From NCBI GenBank assembly GCA_928721915.1, contig CAKMVZ010000001.1, forward strand, positions 1-64,000: a stretch of DNA of 64,000 nucleotides, read 5' to 3'. Positions 56,538-64,000 of the stretch are shown piece by piece. Numbering within the stretch: the stretch's first letter is position 1; each line of letters starts with the position of its first letter. Source of the DNA: an uncultured Clostridia bacterium. GTDB taxonomy: Bacteria; Bacillota; Clostridia; TANB77; CAG-508. Position numbers and translations under genes: made by a program. The notes beneath the pieces were generated by a model. The model saw only the letters and a list, made by a program, of their open reading frames with translations. It ran no database searches and was not told where the DNA came from.

Positions 56538-56729
56538 TTATTCTGTCTGATTGGAGTAAATGGCGTTTACTTCAATCTTTTCTTTTTCAACATTAATATA
56601 AAAATTATATTTATAAATAGTTAGTATGGTAATTATTGTGATTGTAATAAATATAAAATAATGCAAAAAAGAATTTCTTGAATTATCTTTTGTTTTTTTA
56701 TCGGTTTTTATCTTCAAGTTTAATTCCAC
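56538..56729 (-). CDS. Small single-pass membrane protein with structured leader
   Basis: 63 residues from GTG 56729 with a strong AAAGGAGG ribosome site. The first 20 residues are basic (KIKTDKKTKDNSR), then one membrane helix (about 22-42) and a short acidic tail. No family is recognised; type I toxin-like and regulatory peptides have this form. The transcript begins at the promoter 56880-56908, giving a leader of about 150 bases with the inverted repeat at 56780-56840. Confidence 0.5.
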   Translation of the reverse strand: MELNLKIKTDKKTKDNSRNSFLHYFIFITITIITILTIYKYNFYINVEKEKIEVNAIYSNQTE

Positions 56730-56779
56730 TTATGTATCCTCCTTTCATTAGTATTTGCACTTGTTGCTATTTATATTTT

Positions 56780-56840
56780 AAACAACAGGTGCATAAACTA
56801 ATAAACAGGTTTAATATTTACTAATTAATGCACCTGTTTG
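56780..56840 (-). promoter_or_regulatory. Leader hairpin upstream of the small membrane protein
   Basis: AAACAACAGGTGCAT (56780-56794) pairs with ATGCACCTGTTTG (56828-56840). It could be an attenuator or protein-binding leader. I recognise no known riboswitch. Confidence 0.5.
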
Positions 56841-56879
56841 AAAGTTTGGATACTACCAATCAAAAAATAACTTGAAGTA

Positions 56880-56908
56880 ATCATACATTAAAACTCAAAT
56901 AATGTCAA
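56880..56908 (-). promoter_or_regulatory. Promoter of the small membrane protein gene
   Basis: Minus strand TTGACA (56908-56903), 17 bases, TATGAT (56885-56880). Confidence 0.75.
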
Positions 56909-56923
56909 CAAAAATAATATAAA

Positions 56924-56975
56924 ATGCAAATAGCTAAACTAGAAATTAAACTAATTTAGCTATTTGCATTTTTAT
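56924..56975. terminator. Bidirectional-looking terminator
   Basis: ATGCAAATAGCTAAA (56924-56938) and TTTAGCTATTTGCAT (56955-56969) pair perfectly, followed by T5 on the plus strand. It can end the minus-strand 57035-57178 transcript before the next promoter. Confidence 0.75.
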
Positions 56976-57034
56976 CTATAAGCACTTTTATAAGCATAAA
57001 CCTTTCTGTCTGTTTTAACATCTAGACACACTTT

Positions 57035-57178
57035 CTATCCTCTTTTTTTCTGTACCATATATATACCAAGGTTTACAATATTTTTTATTATTATTTTCAA
57101 AACCCTTTTGTAAATCTTTGTAATGGTTTTTATATCTATATCTCCTCTTAATATTTTATCAATTTGTCTAAAATTCAT
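57035..57178 (-). CDS. 47-residue hypothetical protein
   Basis: Start chosen at ATG 57178 because AAAGGAG lies just upstream. Sequence MNFRQIDKILRGDIDIKTITKIYKRV... is basic and helical, ending QKKRG. It has a perfect promoter of its own (57192-57220). No family recognised. Confidence 0.5.
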   Translation of the reverse strand: MNFRQIDKILRGDIDIKTITKIYKRVLKIIIKNIVNLGIYMVQKKRG

Positions 57179-57191
57179 ATGATTCTCCTTT

Positions 57192-57220
57192 AGTATAATA
57201 CGTATAATGCGTACTGTCAA
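57192..57220 (-). promoter_or_regulatory. Consensus promoter of the 47-residue protein gene
   Basis: Minus strand TTGACA (57220-57215), 17 bases, TATACT (57197-57192). The spacer carries the near-palindrome GCATTATACGT, and the first ten bases TTGACAGTAC equal those of the promoter at 55445-55473. Confidence 0.75.
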
Positions 57221-57257
57221 TATTTTTAATATTAAAATAATTTTTTAAATCTTAAAT

Positions 57258-57851
57258 TTATTTAACTGTTATATTTTCCTTAATTTTTTCAAACTTCGCT
57301 TCTCCTATGCCTGAGACATTTTTTAAATCTTCTATTGTTTGAAACTTTCCATTTTCTTCTCTATAATCTATTATACTTTGGGCAATTGATTCTCCTATTC
57401 CTGATAAAGAATCTAATTCTTCTAGTGTGGCAGTATTTATATTTATTTTTGAATTTTTATTTTCAGTTTCAATAAAATTTATTCCTTCTTCATCATTTAT
57501 ACTTGGTATATAAATTTTTTCTCCATCTGATAAGCTGTATGCAAGATTTACTTTTGAAGTATCTGCTAAATCTGTAAGACCTCCTGCTTTTTCTATTGCA
57601 TCTATAATTCTATCTCCTGCTTTTAATTCAATTACTCCTTGATTGTTTACTTCTCCAGTTATATGTATTTTTATCAAATTATCTTGGTTTTCCATTTTTT
57701 CTTCTGTTTTTTGAACTTCATTATCTGAAGAAACCACAAAATTCTCATAATTTAATTCATAATCATCTTCATTTTGCAAATTATTTTTTATTACTATAAT
57801 AATTACAATTATTGCAATTATAGTAAAAATTAATATATTTTTCTTATTCAT
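57258..57851 (-). CDS. comEA: ComEA-like DNA-uptake protein
   Basis: 197 residues. Membrane anchor (about 5-22), a SLBB domain (HITGEVNNQGVIELKAGDRIIDAIEKAGG, near 68-96) and two C-terminal helix-hairpin-helix units (ININTATLEELDSLSGIGESIAQ, then FQTIEDLKNVSGIGEAKFEKI). ComEA binds double-stranded DNA at the cell surface during transformation. It is full length with ribosome site AAGGAGG. No other competence genes lie in the window. Confidence 0.93.
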   Translation of the reverse strand: MNKKNILIFTIIAIIVIIIVIKNNLQNEDDYELNYENFVVSSDNEVQKTEEKMENQDNLIKIHITGEVNNQGVIELKAGDRIIDAIEKAGGLTDLADTSKVNLAYSLSDGEKIYIPSINDEEGINFIETENKNSKININTATLEELDSLSGIGESIAQSIIDYREENGKFQTIEDLKNVSGIGEAKFEKIKENITVK

Positions 57852-58056
57852 ATTTTTCCTCCTTATAATATTTTAAAAAATTTTTAAATCTTTGTAATTA
57901 ATTTCGTTTTTATATGTTATATTTTACCTATAAATTAATCTTTAATTTTTATAAAGAATATAATTTTTATATTGAAAATAAATGAGTTTTAATATAAACT
58001 AATTAATATTAATTTAAAAATAGAGATTTTTTATATTTGAAAGGAATGAATTTTTA

Positions 58057-59273
58057 ATGAAAAAATTTGTTAAAATTCTTTTTATTTTTTTGTTTATTTT
58101 TAATTTTTTTATAAATACATATGTTAATGCTGAAACTCAAGATATTTCTATTAACTCAGAAGCAGCAATTCTAATTGAAAATAAAAGTCGGAAATATTTT
58201 ATATGAAAAAAACTCAAATGAAAAACTATATCCTGCAAGTACTACAAAAATAATGACTGCAATTTTGGCAATTGAAAATTGTGATTTAAGTGAAAAGGCT
58301 ACAGTTAGCCAAGAAGCTGTAGATTCCGTACCTAGCGGATACACAAATGCAGGTCTTATTCCAGGTGAAACTTTTACTGTAAAAGATTTGCTTTATGCTT
58401 TAATGCTTGCTTCTGCAAATGAAGCTGCAAATGTTTTAGCAGAACATATTTCAGGCTCTGTAGAAGAATTTGCTGTTTTAATGACTGATAAAGCAAAGGA
58501 GCTTCGGATGCGAAAATACAAATTTTACAAATAGTAATGGCATGCATGATGAAAACCACTATACAACTGCCAAAGATTTAAGCATTATTGCAAAATATTG
58601 CTTTGAAAATGAAACTTTTAAAAATTTAATTCAGACTGTAAATTATACCATACCTGCAACAGAACTTCATCCAGCAGAAGATAGAATTATAACAAATACT
58701 GACGCCCTAATTAATTCAAGTAGTAAATATTATTATGAATATGCACTTGGAGGAAAAACAGGTTTTACCTCTCCTGCTGGGAATTGCTTGGTTTTTTATG
58801 CTGAAAAAAATGGAACATATTTAACTGGCGTTATTTTAAAAGCTTCTACTTCTGCAGACAGATTTTCTGATGCAAAAAATCTTCTAATTTATGGATATGA
58901 TAATTTTTCAAATCAAGTTTTAGTTCCTAAAGATAAATCAATTGAAAGTATTGAACTTGCGAATGGAAAAGAAAATGAGAATGTATTAGAAATAGTAACG
59001 GGTGAAGAAATTTCAGATTTTGTAAAAAATGATTCAACAGAAAATTTAACATATGAAATAAATTTAAATGAAAATATAGAAGCTCCAATATATGTTGGAA
59101 CAACTCTTGGTGAAATAAAATATTCTTTAGATGATAAAACTTATACAATTCCTTTAGTTGCTAAAAATACAGTTTATAGTGCTCACAATTATTCTTCATA
59201 TCTTTTACTTGGGGGATTTATTTTATTAATTTTTTCAATAATAATTATTCCTAAAAGAAAACATAAGAAATAA
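58057..59273 (+). CDS. dacF: DacF-type D-Ala-D-Ala carboxypeptidase with two in-frame CGG (+1 sites)
   Basis: 404 residues if the C bases at 58189 and 58505 are skipped. Signal peptide 1-25; SxxK motif STTK (near 59), SxN motif in LMLASANEAAN (near 118), KTG in GGKTGFTSPAG (near 232); C-terminal membrane anchor (about 375-395). Site one: AAA AGT-(C)-GGA AAT ATT gives NKSGNILYEKNS, before the active-site Ser. Site two: GAG CTT-(C)-GGA TGC gives KELGCENTNFTNSNGMHDENHYTTAKD. Without both shifts no complete active site is made. It trims pentapeptides in the wall. Confidence 0.9.
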
Positions 59274-59298
59274 AAAATTAAAATGATTTATAAATATT

Positions 59299-59336
59299 GA
59301 TGTTAAAATATTTTTTTATTTTAACATCATTTTTTT
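59299..59336 (+). terminator. Terminator after the carboxypeptidase gene
   Basis: GATGTTAAAAT (59299-59309) and ATTTTAACATC (59318-59328) followed by T7. Confidence 0.85.
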
Positions 59337-59468
59337 GCTATGTCAATCATTACTTTACAATTTATGTTAAGTTTGTTATAATTAAAATAGTGTTTGGAGG
59401 GATCTAAACTTTAATATATAGTACATTGAAAAAAATTTTTATACCCAAATGGGGAAAGGAGAAAAAAG

Positions 59469-59783
59469 ATGTTTGAAATTCTGTGTGTAGTAGGAGCAAT
59501 TTTAGTGTTTGCAGTAGCATGGGGAGTTAAACCTTCTGTGGGCTATGTTCCAGCAGCTATCAAAGTACTTCGGTGGTGTGCAGCCACCATAATTGGCTTA
59601 GCAGTATGTTTTTTGCTTTCAGCCATAGGCGTTATTGCCGGAGTCATCGGCTTATTTGCTGGTGTACTTTTAGGCTACTTCCTTCCCAACATTTTACGGT
59701 GGCTTTGGTGCTCGCTTAAGTTTGTTGGGAAATTGATACTCGTTGTTTTAGTCTTAGCAGCACTTGTTGCTGCTATTCTGTAA
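59469..59783 (+). CDS. Small hydrophobic membrane protein of foreign codon usage
   Basis: 104 residues, nearly all in three membrane helices with Gly zippers (IGLAVCFLLSAIGVIAGVIGLFAGVLLGYFL) and an Arg-Trp pair before helix three. GC content is higher than around it, and two CGG codons (59571 and 59697, both before TGG) are read in frame as Arg. No family recognised. It has its own ribosome site GGGGAAAGGAG and overlaps no neighbour; 12 bases separate it from the next gene. Confidence 0.6.
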   Translation: MFEILCVVGAILVFAVAWGVKPSVGYVPAAIKVLRWCAATIIGLAVCFLLSAIGVIAGVIGLFAGVLLGYFLPNILRWLWCSLKFVGKLILVVLVLAALVAAIL

Positions 59784-59795
59784 AGGAGGATTAAT

Positions 59796-60647
59796 ATGTA
59801 TAATGCATGTTATTATGCAATTTTAATAGTATCAATTTTTGTTCTGATACTAGACTCTATGAAAGCAGAACCGTATAAGGATTCAAAGCAAGAGTCATTA
59901 TACTGCTTCCGTAACATTTTAATTGGAGTAGCTACAGTTGCAATAACATATGTAGTTTCTCAGTTTGCTTTAGATCATAATTTGATAACAAAAAATGATC
60001 AAGTTGCTTTAATATATGAAGCAGTTTTTTTGGTATTAATTAGACCGGTATTAGCAATTATTGCACAGTTCTTAAATGATTTTTTAAGATATACCGATAA
60101 TGCCTATGCTCAAAGAGTAGATCCAGTCCTTATGACTGGAGAAGGCAAAAATACCAAAAACCGGGGTATATTGTTTATTGCTCACTTAGTAATTTTTGCA
60201 GCATGTTTTTTAGCTTCATCAATTGCAGCTGCAATACCTGAACTTTCTGGTTCCAGAATTAATGCCTTCTCTAACTGGTTTTCAAACTTGTGGAAAATGG
60301 CAACTGGAACATCATCAGAAAGAATATTGTTTGCTATATGGTGTATAATGTTTTTGATATTTTGGGCAAGTGTCAGAGGATATTTATCTATATTGTACAA
60401 AAACTTTATGCTAATTATCGACAAAAAAGCATCGGAGATTGACAGCGATAGTGCAATCCATAAAAGAAATTTTATGCTCGGATTCTTTTTAGTTCGAAAA
60501 ATCTATAATTATCTATTTATAATGGATAATTATAGATTGCAGGATTTTCTATTCTGGTGGATATTCTCATTTTTTGTAGGAGTCGCTATATTATTGTGGT
60601 GGCTCAAATCTCAAAGAAATGGGAAGACTTTTTATAAGTTCTTCTAA
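59796..60647 (+). CDS. Polytopic membrane protein of foreign codon usage
   Basis: 283 residues with six or seven membrane helices, and a soluble stretch (about 100-125). It contains an in-frame CGG read as Arg (60162, AAC CGG GGT); a +1 skip would stop soon after. Codons such as CGG, CCG, GGC and CTT set it apart from resident genes. No known family recognised. It is probably co-transcribed with the preceding small protein and ends at a GC-rich terminator (60655-60690). Confidence 0.6.
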   Translation: MYNACYYAILIVSIFVLILDSMKAEPYKDSKQESLYCFRNILIGVATVAITYVVSQFALDHNLITKNDQVALIYEAVFLVLIRPVLAIIAQFLNDFLRYTDNAYAQRVDPVLMTGEGKNTKNRGILFIAHLVIFAACFLASSIAAAIPELSGSRINAFSNWFSNLWKMATGTSSERILFAIWCIMFLIFWASVRGYLSILYKNFMLIIDKKASEIDSDSAIHKRNFMLGFFLVRKIYNYLFIMDNYRLQDFLFWWIFSFFVGVAILLWWLKSQRNGKTFYKFF

Positions 60648-60654
60648 CATCTTT

Positions 60655-60690
60655 TCCCGCTGGCAACTTTGCTGGCGGGATTTTCTTTTT
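60655..60690 (+). terminator. Terminator of the foreign membrane-protein pair
   Basis: TCCCGC (60655-60660) and GCGGGA (60675-60680) with inner TGGCAAC/GCTGG region, then TTTTCTTTTT. Confidence 0.75.
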
Positions 60691-60692
60691 AT

Positions 60693-61237
60693 CTATGCAA
60701 ATAAAAATTTAATTCCTAATAATACTAAAATTGTCCCACCTGTAATCTCAGCTTTATTTTTATGTTTTGCTCCATAAATATTTCCTATAATTACACCAAT
60801 AAAAGATAAAATAAATGCAGTAATTCCAATAATAAAACTTGCAAAATATATATCTGTATCTAACATTGCAAACATAATGCCAACAGCTAATGCATCAATG
60901 CTTGTTGCTATACTTAAAAGTGTTATTTCTTTAAAGTCATATCTTGCCTCTTCTAATTCTTTTACCTCAAAAGATTCACAAATCATCTTTCCACCAATTG
61001 CACTAAGTAAAATAAATACAAAAAAATTATCAACACTATCTATATATTTTGCAAAATTTATTCCAAGAAGCCAACCGTAAAATTGTCATAATAGCTTGAA
61101 AACCGCCAAAAAATATGGCTATTGTTCCGACAATACCTATAATCTTTTTTCTTTAACTTTAAACCTTTACAAATAGCTACCGCAAAAGCATCCATTGCTA
61201 AACTAATTGCTATTAAAAAAATCTGAATAAAATTCAT
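60693..61237 (-). CDS. mntP: MntP-family manganese exporter with two in-frame CGG (+1 sites)
   Basis: 180 residues after skipping the C bases at 61129 and 61077. Six helices; the MntP signatures are ISLAMDAFAVAICKGL (helix 1), FFGGFQAIM (helix 2), IATSIDALAVG (helix 4) with the two conserved Asp. Site one: TAT TGT-(C)-GGA ACA gives RYCGTIAIFFGGFQ. Site two: ATT TTA-(C)-GGT TGG gives MTILGWLLGINFA. In frame 0 the helices after the first would not be made. Ribosome site AGGAGA. It follows the HtrA-like gene in the same direction. Confidence 0.88.
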
Positions 61238-61296
61238 AAAAATTCTCCTAAAAACATTTTTATAATTTTATTCAGATTAAAATTTTATATGAAATT

Positions 61297-62384
61297 TTAT
61301 TTTTCACTTAATATAACTTCTACATCAAAATTTTCTGTTCCTCTTAATACATTTAATATAATTTTATCATTTGGTGATTTCAAATATAGATATTCAGATA
61401 ATTCCTGCATTTTATTAATTTTATTTTCATCTACAGAACATATTATATCTCCGCTTTTTTAAAACATCTACAACCGGACTATTTTCTAAAATTTGTTCAA
61501 CATAAATTCCACTTTCAATATTTTCTCCTAAATGTAGATATTTTACAACATCAAAATCAAACCCATGAATTCCCAAATATGCTTCTTTAAAACTATTATT
61601 CTCTTCAAAGTTTGAAATAATGTTTTTTACTCTATTTATCGGTATTACGGAATTTAATTTACTTGATGTAATTCCAATTAATTCACCAGTAGAATTTAAA
61701 ATAGGACTTCCTGTTTGACTACTTTCAATATTAAAATCTAATTTCATCACATCTTCTACATAAACTTCTTCATTATTTTCATTTATAATTTTAAATGTTT
61801 TATTTATTTCACTAATCATGCCAGATTGAATTCTTTGATTAAAATCATATCCATTTGGATTACTAATCATATAAATTTCTTCACCTAAATTTATTAAATT
61901 TGAATCTCCAACTCCAAGTGTTATTAAATTATTTACTGCAATTTTTATAATTGCAATATCCATGTTACTATCAACCCAAACAACGTCTGCAACATAACTT
62001 TCACCATTTTTTAAAGTAACATAAACATTAGAGCCTACCTCTCCTGATATAGAATAATTTGTTAAAATATATCCATTTGAAGTAACTATTATTCCACTTC
62101 CTATCCCCAGTTTTTCCTCTGAATCTTCTATAAAAATTGATGTATTTGCTTCATTTAATTTTGAAATTCCGTACAACTGAATAAATACTATTTTTCATTA
62201 AATTTTCAATGCTAAATTCACTAGCAATTGCTTCGGTCCCTGTTTCTTCCGTTTTTGGTTCTGAAACAAAATAATTTGAATTTATTCTATTTACTAAACT
62301 TAACAAAATAGCAATTATGGCCATTAAAAAAATTATTATTATAAAAGTTCCAAAATAATTATTTTTTCTTTTTTCATAATACAT
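61297..62384 (-). CDS. HtrA-like protein, catalytically dead, with two in-frame CGG (+1 sites)
   Basis: 361 residues when the C bases at 62171 and 61453 are skipped. Membrane anchor (about 12-30), trypsin-like domain, then a PDZ domain. Site one: GTT GTA-(C)-GGA ATT gives SVVGISKLNEANTS. Site two: AAA AAG-(C)-GGA GAT gives VLKKGDIICSVDENKI in the PDZ. The catalytic His position reads TNYSI (His replaced by Ser), Asp is kept in NMDIAIIKI, and the GNSGG motif reads SQTGSP (Ser replaced by Thr). It is therefore probably a non-proteolytic binding or sensing protein. Confidence 0.8.
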
Positions 62385-62538
62385 ATTTTAAATTCTCCTA
62401 TAACTTAAATCTTTCATATTTTTTCCATAAAGCTATAAATTATACACTTTAATTTTTTGTCATTATGTATTGATTTTTTTTTTTAATATGAATATAATAA
62501 TTTTGAAAATTTAAGAAGCAGAAATTGGAGAAAAAAGG

Positions 62539-64000
62539 ATGGAAAAAAAATTTTATAATTTAAGTAACCCACAAAAATCATTATTACTTACTGAAAACTA
62601 TTATCAAGGCACAAACATAAATAATATCTGTGGTACAGCAATTATAGATGATGTCTTAGATTTTGAAAAATTAGAAAAAGCTATTAATGAATTAATTGAA
62701 AAAAATGATAGCTTTAGAATTAAGCTTGATAAAAAAGACGGAACTTATATTCAATCTATAAAAGAATATGAGTTTACAAAAATTGAGCTCGTTAAGCTTG
62801 CTTCAAAAGATGAACTTCAAAGCTTAGAAAACTCTACTCTTAAAAATATTTTCGATATTGAAAATAAACTTTTTGAGGCAAAAATGTTTAAATTTCCAGA
62901 TAATACTGGTGGATTTATGTTTAATGTTCATCATATAATAGCCGATGGTTGGACTTTGGGATTACTTTGTAGAAAAGTAATGATTGCATATTCTAAACTT
63001 ATGGGAGAAGATGCTGAGGACATATCTTCTTCTTATATTGATTACCTAAATTCTGAACAAGAATATAAAAAATCAGCAAAATATGAAAACGATAAAAATT
63101 ATTGGTTATCAAATTTTGAAATCATTCCTGAATCTGTTACAATTCCAGGTTCTTTAAGTTCTAATGAAATTTCATGTAAAGCTAACCGTAAAGAATTTAT
63201 TTTATCAAAATCTTTAGTTAGCTCTATTCAAGATTTTTGCGCTCAAAATAAAATTTCTATATTTAATTTCTTTACTGCAATTTTATCAATTTATATGTAT
63301 AAAGCAAATAATATAAATGATTTTGTAATAGGAACCCCTATTTTAAATAGAACTAATTTTAAAGAGAAAAACACAACGGGAATGTTTGTAAATGTTGCAC
63401 CTCTTAAAATACATGTTGATAATAAAAACAATTTTGCAGAATTTGCAGAATCTATTGCTCATACTTCAAAAGAAATGTTAAGACATCAAAAATATTCATA
63501 TACAAATATTTTAGAAGATTTAAGAAAAAAAGATTCTTCAATTCCTGGTTTATATAATATTATTTTGTCATATCAACTTACAAAGGCAAATAATGTTTCA
63601 AAATACCATTATGTAACTCGTTGGAATTTTAATGGAAATTGTAGTGAAGATATAGAAATACAAATATATGACTTAGATGAAACAGGAAGTTTAAATCTTG
63701 CTTTTGATTACAAAACTAATAAATATCTAGAATCTGATATTGAAAATCTATATAAAAGATTTTTATATATAATTAATCAAATTTTAGATGATAATAATAT
63801 AAAATTATATGATATTGAATTTGCAACAGAAAAAGAAAGAGATGAAATTTTAAATAAATTTAATAATACTAAAACTGAATACCCAAGAAATAAATCAGTT
63901 GTAGAATTATTTGAAGAACAGGTTAAAAATACTCCTTCAAAATCCGCTGTATTCTTTGAAGGAAATACTCTTACTTATGAAGAGTTAAATAAAAAAGCAA
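62539..64000 (+). CDS. Nonribosomal peptide synthetase, condensation and start of adenylation domain (partial)
   Basis: 487 residues visible, running off the window. From ATG 62539 (AAAAAGG upstream). Condensation domain about 1-430 with the catalytic HHxxxDG as NVHHIIADGW (near 135) and VIGTPILNRTN, NTTGMFVNVAPLKI (DFGWG-like region follows as RWNFNGNCSEDIEI). Then the linker FNNTKTEYPRNKSVVELFEEQ and the start of an adenylation domain (LTYEELNKKA). The gene begins a peptide-synthesis cluster; the product is unknown. No in-frame CGG so far. Confidence 0.92.
   Translation, partial: MEKKFYNLSNPQKSLLLTENYYQGTNINNICGTAIIDDVLDFEKLEKAINELIEKNDSFRIKLDKKDGTYIQSIKEYEFTKIELVKLASKDELQSLENSTLKNIFDIENKLFEAKMFKFPDNTGGFMFNVHHIIADGWTLGLLCRKVMIAYSKLMGEDAEDISSSYIDYLNSEQEYKKSAKYENDKNYWLSNFEIIPESVTIPGSLSSNEISCKANRKEFILSKSLVSSIQDFCAQNKISIFNFFTAILSIYMYKANNINDFVIGTPILNRTNFKEKNTTGMFVNVAPLKIHVDNKNNFAEFAESIAHTSKEMLRHQKYSYTNILEDLRKKDSSIPGLYNIILSYQLTKANNVSKYHYVTRWNFNGNCSEDIEIQIYDLDETGSLNLAFDYKTNKYLESDIENLYKRFLYIINQILDDNNIKLYDIEFATEKERDEILNKFNNTKTEYPRNKSVVELFEEQVKNTPSKSAVFFEGNTLTYEELNKKA

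Noticed and set aside
61238..61296. Manganese riboswitch (yybP-ykoY) before mntP
   Set aside because: Only 59 bases separate mntP from the HtrA-like gene and no conserved riboswitch core is visible.

Overview
The window comes from a very AT-rich, low-GC Firmicute, most likely an uncultured gut-type Clostridia. This rests on AGA-dominated arginine usage, GGAGG ribosome sites, TTGACA/TATAAT promoters, and a gene set with ComEA, DacF-type carboxypeptidase, CvpA, YvcK, PrgI/VirB4, cohesin/dockerin and an NRPS. The genus cannot be fixed from sequence alone.

The most unusual property is translational. In ordinary resident genes I found 18 in-frame CGG codons (13 genes). At 17 of them (12 genes) the reading frame is broken exactly there and is restored by skipping the C and reading the following GGN as glycine. 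At the 18th the skip leads straight to a stop. The repaired proteins match known families through the junction: Ogt, DacF, MntP, Doc, RhuM, an HD protein, an HtrA-like protein, a glucosaminidase-dockerin protein, VirB2-like pilins and a VirB6-like protein. CGG out of frame is common and harmless. The only CGG codons read in frame (five, in four genes) lie in genes with a different, higher-GC codon usage. The simplest biological reading is that CGG is unassigned or starved and triggers +1 movement, or is read as a CGGN quadruplet for glycine. A sequencing artefact must still be excluded.

Layout. 1-17585 (minus strand): a type IV secretion-like locus. It has two or three small VirB2/TrbC-like pilins, a two-module pilin-like protein, PrgI, a VirB4-N-like membrane protein, a VirB4 ATPase, three VirB6-like proteins, an NlpC/P60 wall hydrolase flanked by two paralogous surface proteins, and an NTF2-like protein. 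Another pilin lies at 24539-24922. 17758-27714: housekeeping and small genes (AIM24-like, CvpA, beta-propeller protein, tRNA-Arg(ACG), Dtd, HAD, YvcK, Cys-rich protein, HD protein, GNAT).

27741-45135: two tandem islands next to tRNA-Pro(TGG), bounded by three copies of the tRNA 3' end. The small left island carries a Doc toxin/RhuM pair and decayed genes. The 14 kb right island is a mobilizable element (tyrosine integrase, excisionase, MobC, MOB relaxase, RepA_N-like, TnpV). Its defence cargo is AbiEi/AbiEii, an Unknown-Group reverse transcriptase, an MmeI-like type IIL restriction-methylation enzyme, and a ThsB-like TIR protein beside a small membrane protein.

45320-64000: Ogt; a cell-surface cluster (LPXTG cohesin protein, sortase, glucosaminidase with SH3, Big2 and dockerin, membrane-anchored cohesin-like protein); a DUF4173-like membrane protein; a prepilin-like LamG protein; an XRE regulator; tRNA-Arg(TCT); ComEA; DacF-type carboxypeptidase; two foreign-looking membrane proteins; MntP; a catalytically dead HtrA-like protein; and the start of a nonribosomal peptide synthetase.
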